Under the pieces are notes generated by a model. It ran no database searches. It was not told the origin of the DNA and saw nothing but the letters and a program-made list of their open reading frames with translations. Position numbers and translations under genes: made by a program. A stretch of DNA of 52,493 bases from Flammeovirgaceae bacterium UBA6059 (GTDB lineage: Bacteria > Bacteroidota > Bacteroidia > Cytophagales > Cyclobacteriaceae): positions 1 through 52,493 of the forward strand of contig DIYH01000039.1 of the NCBI GenBank assembly GCA_002435755.1. The letters run 5' to 3'. Below are positions 12,989 through 21,900 of the stretch, piece by piece; position 1 is the stretch's first letter, and every line of letters starts with the position of its first letter.

Positions 12989-15900
12989 TTATTGACCTTT
13001 GATCAGTTTACTTCTGTAAACTCCGGCTGGAGTTTGGACTATCAAATGGTAGATGCCCTTTGTAAGGTGTCTGATATCAAGGTTGAGCCTATTGACGCTC
13101 AGTGTATTACCATTCATAACTATCCTACCGGACAAATCATACATCGTATATTCACCAAGAGGAAGAGGCACGCTACCTTCTACACGCACAAAGTCGACAG
13201 CCGGGTTAGGATAAATAGTGAGACTAAACGGACTCTCGCTTGCAAGTACCAGGATCGTCTCGGAGTATTCAGACGCACCATCAAAATCCACCTGATTGAG
13301 TCGGTAGTAGTTAAATCCTTCAGCGAATCGTCTGTCAGTCAATCGGTAGGTATTGATCGTCTCCAAAGTATTAGCAGCTGCCTTCTGATCGATCACACTG
13401 AACTGAACTCCGTCCACACTCCATTCGATATCAAAATGGCTGACATTATCTTCATCAGTGGTTTTCCATTCGAGATCAACCTGATAATTCTCAAACCAAC
13501 CTTCAAAACTCAACCATGTCAATGGTAAAGGTTCTAAGCCGTCATCATCAAGTACGTTAGGGATACCATTGGTATCATTGTCTGGAATCCCCAACACATT
13601 GCCATACCAGTTGCCCCCATTATCCGGATCAAAAAGATCGACCAATCCATCACCGTCCGTATCATAGTAATTGGTACTACCAAAGTTCAGGAAGTTATTG
13701 ACCCAACTAAGGTCAGCTGGATCATATTTGCCAGCATCACCATAAGCAGTCGCCCTGGCTTCATAGTCTTCACCGGCACCCGTAGCATTTCCATCTTCAT
13801 CGTCATCAAACCCTTCATCGAAATCAGGAGAAGAATCCTCGTCTGAGTTTCTGTCTATATAGTTTGGTCCTCCCAACCCATCAGTATTCGGCAGTGTGAG
13901 TGGTGTACCAGAATTATCGGAATCCACATCATTGGCCAGCCCGTCACCATCTGTATCGCCAAAGGCATCTATTTGGCCATCACCATTGAAATCAGATCCC
14001 CCTCCCTCTACCAGATCGACAATACCATCATTGTCAGCATCAATATCCAGGAAGTCAGGATTGCCATCACCATCAGTATCTGTCAGTGGCAGTGTTGTGT
14101 CAAAAACAGCGACATTATTATCATCGCTATCAGCATCCCCTGCCAGTCCATCATTATCGACATCCGTAGCACTTTCCGGGAATTGACCATTGGCATCTGC
14201 CCCTGTAGGCAAGGTACCTGCATTGGCCTCCACGGCATCCGGTATACCATCATTGTCACTATCAAGGTCGAGCGCATTAGGCACACCATCAAGATCAAAA
14301 TCGTAGACATCATTGATGCCGTCTCCGTTGCTGTCCACAAAACCGGGCAAATCAGGATCGATATAGTTGAAGAAGGAGTCCCCATCCGCATTCCCTAGCG
14401 GTAATGGTAATCCACTGTCCAACTGCTCGTCCTTATCAGGAATACCGTCATTATCAGCATCGGCATCTGTTCCATCCGGAATACCATCCTGATCTGTATC
14501 ATTAAAAAACAAGTAATCTGGAGTTGCACCACCTGCTTGTTCTTTGTCATTCGTCCAGATCCCGTCACCATCAACATCTTCTGCATTAGACACCTTCAGA
14601 TCATTGTCATCCTCTACATCTCTCCAGTCACGGATGCCATCACTATCAGTGTCCTGCAGGTCAGCATTGCTACCTAATATATTGGTGATGCCAAATCCTG
14701 AGAAGCTGTCAAAGATGTCCCAAAGTCCATCATTGTCCGAGTCTATATTGTAGCCTGTCTCATCTGACAGAGCACCATCCAAATCTGTATCGAGCTCGCT
14801 AAACCCATTGCGATTGGCATCAAAACCCTCGATGATATCACCAATACCTAATGCTCCACTTGGCAACACAGTGTCATCAATATCATTGTCCGAATCGGTA
14901 TCCAAATAATCTGGCTCATCAGTACCATCTGTATTGGTAGGTATCACCACTGCGCCCCCATTGTTGCCATCGAAAGCATCATCTAGGCCATCTCCATCAG
15001 TATCATCGCCAGAAGGGGCAGTATAACCTGGGGTCGTTTGTCCTTCGACATGATCAGTAATGCCATCATTGTCACTATCAAGGTCCAGATAATTCGGCAA
15101 AACATCATCTGAGTCGGTATCATCTATGGCTACTAGTGCCCCGGTACCAGCACAGGGATTGGTCCTTGTATAAAAGACCCTATCCAGTTGCACGTTATTG
15201 CCATCGTCTACTGTCATGGTAAATCTTAAATACCTGGTATCGGCTGACAAGACATAGGACAAGTCCGTATCTACGTCAGGCACCACAAATGTGTAATTCT
15301 GCAGGTTAGTAAATGTTGCTCCGTCTAAGGACTGTTCAACCGTCAACTGATTCGTATTGGGATTGGTATCATTACCATCTCTTGCATCTACTGTAATGGT
15401 TGTGCCTGAAAGCACCTGCTCTCCAAGGTCTAGTACTAACTCATCCGCCAGATCATTAAGACGTGCTCTGCCACCATCAACAGTCCCTAGGCTATTGTAA
15501 GGATCATTCACACTTGTCTGACGCAGGATAGCCACTGCACCTCCTGTGGTACCACATTGAAAATCATGGGTATCTTCGAGCCCGTTAGCGTTGGTATCTG
15601 TAAATGTGCCCTCATCGACAGTTCCATCTGAATTCGTATCGGTCAGATTGACCTCAATCATATCAGCAATGCCATCATTATCCGAATCAAGATCAAAGAA
15701 ATTAGGAATACCGTCTTTATCCTGGTCGACCCTATCATCAATGTTGTCACCATTATCATCGACAAACCCAGTAGCATCAGCGTCCAGGTAGTTGTACAAA
15801 CCATCAGCATCATCGTCACCAAACGGACCATTGCTTCCACTATAGACCGTACTATGGTATTCCACAATGTTCGGAATACCATCATTGTCACTGTCCTGAT

Positions 15901-18900
15901 CTACCTCATCTAATACACCGTCACCGTCCTTATCAGGGTTAAACAGATAATCCGGAATGGTTATCCCACCCTGCGTGAAGTCGGCTGGTAAGTTAGCGCC
16001 ATTGGCGACATCTTCTGTATCTGTATCGATCATATCTCCATCATCATCCGAATCTCTCCAGTCAGGACTGTTGGCATCTAAAGCTGCATCGGTATCCTGA
16101 AGTGCGGCATTAGTGCCGTCATTGATATTAGCTAATGATCCTATGCCGTTGTTGCTGTCGTAAACAAAGAGAATACCGTCATTGTCAACGTCATTATTGA
16201 ATCCCGCCTCATCAGACACGTCATTGTCATTGTCTGTATCCCAATCTGCAAGCCCATCAGAGTTAATATCGAAACCTTCGATATTATCAGGCACACCATC
16301 CTCATCTGAGTCCGTGTCCAAATAATCCGGCAATGCATCAGAAGGGCTGTCTGTATTAACAGGGTCAATAGGACTAGCATCAAATACGTCCATTCTACCA
16401 TTCAGGTCCGTATCAGCCAAAACAGGAGCAATGTATCCGGCAGTAGACTGACCTTCGACGATATCTGCTATGCCATCATTGTCCGAATCAAGATCAAGAT
16501 AGTTATCAATACCATCTACATCTGTATCGATAGCACTTAGAGCGGTACCAACATTTCCCGAACAAACAACACCGTTATAGCGCACAGCATCAACCAGCAC
16601 GTCTTGGTTAGTGGTATTATTGAGTTCAATATATCGTGCATCTCCACCTAACACGTAGGAGTCTTCAGCAATTACCGTCGTTGAGGATGGGGATTGAGAT
16701 CCCCCTGGTGAGAAGTTGGTCCCATCAGTTGAAATGGAAATGTTTATTGATGGGTTTCCATTGGCTTCAGCCCAGTTTAGGAAAATCGTCTCCCCTGAAG
16801 AGATGGTGAAACCAAAATCTAACCTGATGGTATTAGAGCTATTATCACCAACAAGAGTGGCACTCAAGCCATCAGTGGCCCCCTGCACATTGGTAACATT
16901 TGTTACGCTACCCAACGTTACGCTGGCAGTTTCTATAAAGTAATTTTGAGTAGATACGCCATCACAAGTCGGGTCGTATGTATCATCAAGACCGTTGCTG
17001 TTAACGTCTATTATACCTGATCCTTCATTAACTGTACCATCTCCATTCGCATCAGTCAATCCGTTTTCGATAATATCGGCAATGCCATCATTGTCGGCAT
17101 CTATATCCAAATAGTCCGGAATTCCGTCTCGGTCTTTATCGAATATGTCAAACACGCCATCTCCATCTTCATCATCAACATTAAGTCCATCGGGTGTACT
17201 GTTCGCAGGATCATCCACATCACTATCCAATCGGTTGATAGTACCATCACCATCCATATCGGGATCTTCGTAGTTGAAAAGGCCATCATTGTCGATATCT
17301 CCGCTAGGATCGATCCCTGATCCACCAGACTCATCTGTATCTCGCAGACCATCATTATCTGAGTCCAGATCATCTATATCATCCACACCATCACCATCGC
17401 GATCGGCTACACCAAACAGGTAGTTGGGAATGATATTGTTCACATCGTCATCAAAGTCATTGGTAGGATCAGCATCACTATTACTATCCTCATTTCCCCC
17501 ACCCTGGCTACTGGTGTTCAGACCATCATTATCATCATCTATGTCCTGAAAATCCCAGGTACCATCACGATCACTATCCTGAATGGCAGATAATGTCCCG
17601 ATCACATTAGATATCCCGGTTCCAGGATATTCGTCAAACAGGTCCCATAGCCCATCTGCATCAACATCTACTTTATAGCCTGTTTCATCAGAAGCACTAT
17701 TGTTTAAACCAGTGTCCCAATCGGCATATTGGCTCTTGTCAGCGTTATCCCCTTCTATATCATCAGGTACGTTATCGTCATCACTATCGTCATCCAGATA
17801 GTCAGGTGTCGGCCCTACGTCTCCATCAGTATTGACAGGGCTGATCAGGTTGCCTCCATTATCGGGATCATAGACATCTAAGAGGCCATCTCCATCGGTA
17901 TCCCCTGCTGCAGGTGCTATATAGGTAGCTCGTGTCTGAGATTCGATATTATCAGGGATCCCATCATTATCAGCGTCGATATCGAGATAGTCCACCGGGT
18001 TGACATAGGTATCGCCGACCTCTACATCTGAGTTACCTGGAGTTACAGCATTACCCAACCCCTCATAAGTATCATGCCAACCTGTACCGTTTGCATCATT
18101 AGCTGCAAACCCACTGATGCGTCCAGTCCCGCTTTCCGGTGTAAGACCAATTTCAGTTACATCTACTATACCATCGTTATCGGCATCCAAGTCACGATAG
18201 TTCTCAAAACCATCCTGATCCGTGTCGAGCACTGGCAGTGGTTCGGCTTCAAAATCATCATCAAGCCCATTGCCATTGGCGTCCGGGTCCCGGGAGTCTC
18301 TGATACCATCATTATCGATATCAATATCAATAAAACCATTATCATCAATACCGTCTCTATTGACATCATCTTCAACATACAATGCATCATCGATCCCATC
18401 ACCATTCGCATCAGTGCCACCTGTGATCAATACATCAAAAGCATCGTCTATTCCGTTTGCATTCCCATCGGTACCTGCGGTCTGATTGACATCAAATCGA
18501 TTATTGATCCCATCGCCATCAATGTCTACATCACCGGCATCTATAATGTTGTCTCCATCTACATCACCACTGGCTACAATGTCTTGATCATAGTTGTTGG
18601 GTATAGCATCACCATCTATGTCAGCATCGGCATTGTTATCGATCTGGTCACCATCGGTATCACCTACAGCAGTCTGGCTGTTGTCAGCGCTATCTGGTAC
18701 TCCATCGTTATCGGTATCAAGTAAATCGTCAGACTGACCGTCATTGTCGGTATCTGTGCCACCTGCTTCGAAGATGTCTGATAGAGCATCATTGTCTGAA
18801 TCCAGGTCCTGATAGTTAGGAATGGTATCACCATCACCATCCAGTTTGGTGATCGGGATTCCCCCACTATCGGGATCTACCCTATCAGCCAAACCATCAT

Positions 18901-21900
18901 TGTCGGCATCATTGCTAAACTGATCTATTTTACCATTGCCATCTGTATCCGGTTGTCCATTCTCGATAGGGTCGGTCACTCCGTCATTATCGCTATCCAC
19001 ATCCGCAAAATCCGGGACCAGATCACCGTCTGAATCAGGAATAGTGAAGGCTGTCCCACCATTATCACTGTCGACTACATCAGGAAGGCCATCGCTATCA
19101 CTATCTGTAAGATCATCAACCTTGCCATCACCATCTATATCAGTACCTCCTACTTCACTAATATCCGGTAGTCCGTCATCATCGGCATCCAAATCCAAAA
19201 AGTCCAGTAATCCATCACCATCAGTATCTAAAGTTGGTAGTGGTGAACCAGTGGCGAAATCTATATCAACATCATTGGCCAACCCGTCACCATCCAGATC
19301 ATTGGCTACCATGTATGCATTAGGATACTGACCATTGTCGTTCATGTTTGGTGGTAGCACACCTTTGTTGGCTTCTAGTGCATCAGGGATACCATCGTTA
19401 TCCGAGTCCAGATCATGAAAATCGGGTATACCATCGAGATCTTTATCTCCTCTATCGTCCACTCCGTCATTATTTGTATCCACAAACCCTGCTATATCAC
19501 TATCCCGGAAGTTGAAAATGCCATCCGCATCATCGTCTCCGCTTGGGTCTACCCCCGTGGTACCGGCCTCTTGTGAATCCGGCACTCCGTCATTGTCAGA
19601 GTCTTCATCTACAATATCATCTACTCCATCTCCATCAAAGTCACTTAGCGTTAGGTAATCCGGAATTGGCACCATACCATCAGGGCCGTTCTCGGTAGAA
19701 CTTATAAGACCATCATTATCATCGTCAGTGTCCCTCCAGTCTGGTTGGTCTGTACCATCAGTGTTTTGAAGGTCAGCATTGGAGCCAGTAGAATTTCCTA
19801 TTCCGGTAGTGATCAGGTTGACGGTATCAAAGGCGTCCTGAAGTCCATCATTGTCATCATCAGGATCAACCGCATCTTCCAGAAAATCCCCGTCCGTATC
19901 GACATCATTCTGAGCACTATCGCAAATGCCATCCATATTGGCATCTGTACACACCTGTAAGGCCGCATCTGCCGCGTCTTGAATACCATTGTTATTCGTG
20001 TCTATCAACAGCTCTTCATTGGTATCGATATTACCATCAGTATTGAGGTCCCATTCTCCTCTGCCATCGTTATTAGCATCATCACCCTCAACTATATCGA
20101 GGAAGCCATCATTATCACTATCTGTATCTCTGTAATCTTGTAGGTCCTGGCTATCCGTATTCACGGGTACGATGAGCGTACCTCCATTATCCGGATCATA
20201 CACATCATATACACCATTGCCATTGGCATCCAACGCTACTACCGCAATGTAAGCGGCTGAAGTCTGAGCCTCGACATTGTCAGTAATGCCATCATTGTCG
20301 CTATCAATATCGAGGTAGTCTCGTATACCATCATTATCCCCGTCAGGATTATTCAAGTCAGATACTGCATTGGCTTTGGTATTTCGCGTCACGTCATCAG
20401 CGTCTATATAGTTCATCAACCCGTCATTATCAGGGTCTTGCAGGTTAAACTGGCCTGTCGCTTCATTGAAACCAAAAGGTACCACACCATCATTGGCTTC
20501 TATGCCATCAAGTATGCCATCATTATCAGAATCGAGATCAAGGAAGTCGGGAGTGCCGTCCAGGTCTGTGTCATAAACATCAAAGACCCCATCACCATTG
20601 ATATCGGCTGAGGAACTCAGGCTAGGCCCTTCATCAGCATCTCGGTAATTAGGGATACCGTCATTATCATCATCACTTCCAGGGTCAAGTATCTCTCCAT
20701 TGTCCTCATCACTGTCAAGAATACCGTCATTGTCTGAGTCTGCATCCAGCCTATCGGGAATAGCATCACCGTCATAGTCGCCTCTGAAAAGGTAATCCGG
20801 GATGGTAGGCGATGCACCCTGTCCCTGAGTGTAATCATCAGCCCAGTTAGCATTACCATTGGTGTCCTCACCTAATGTAGGCTGCCCATCATTATCATCA
20901 TCACTGTCCTGCCAATCGCGCTTGTCTGCACCGTCAGTATTTTGGATGGGTGCGGTGGTACCACCGTTATCAGTATCAAAAATGTTGAGCAACCCATCAT
21001 TATCATCGTCCAACAGATAAGCCGGTTCGTTGGTAATGTCATTGTCTGACCCAACAACATCCCAATCACCTATACCATCAAAGTTCGTATCATGTCCTTC
21101 TATGACATCTTCGACACCATCTTCATCAGAATCTACATCTATGTAGTCCTCTTCAGGGCTATTGTCTGTATTAACCGGGTCTAAAAAAGTCCCTCCATTT
21201 GTTGGGTCATATATATCGTAGATACCATTGCCGTTGGCATCTGCTACCGCAATTTCGATAAAAGCGTCACTCGCCTGCGCCTCGATATAATCTCGTATAC
21301 CATCATTGTCTGAATCGATATCGAGGTAGTTAGGTAGTCCATCACTATCAAAATCTCCCCGATCAAGTGGGTCTATCTCCAGGATGTCATTAAGGCCATC
21401 ATTATCAGTATCTACGAAACTGGCAATTTGGCCTGTAGCCGGATCAGCCTCTCCTCCTGCCTCTATCACATCGACTATGCCGTCATTGTCACTGTCAAGA
21501 TCAAGGTAGTCAGCCAGCCCATCACCGTCCTTATTGGGTATAATGTAGTTAGGGTCCTGCGCTATATCACATTGACCATTGTTGTCATTATCAGAGACAG
21601 ACCCATTAATGGAGAAAATATTTTGAGGTGTACTACTCATGGAACTGTTTCCATCACCAAAATCCCAGTTGTAAGCAGTGATAGTACCATCCGTATCACT
21701 TGACCCTGTACCATCAAAATTGACTGTGAAAGGGGATGTCCCGGATGTACTGGTGACCTGTATGTCTGAAGTTGGGAAGGCATTGCAGTTAAAGGCTGTT
21801 CCGGCAGGGTCGGCATCATTCACGCTAGTGCTTAGCGATATGAGTACTTGGTCAAGTTTTGTTCCATTTTCACGATAGGCAAAATCAACCGTATGTGTTC

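Noticed and set aside
13973..14398. Long + strand frames opposite the 3,735-aa gene (also 18074-18724 and others)
   Set aside because: They are antisense shadows made by the GAT/GAC-rich repeat codons. They have monotonous I/S/T-rich composition, no family resemblance and no ribosome sites.
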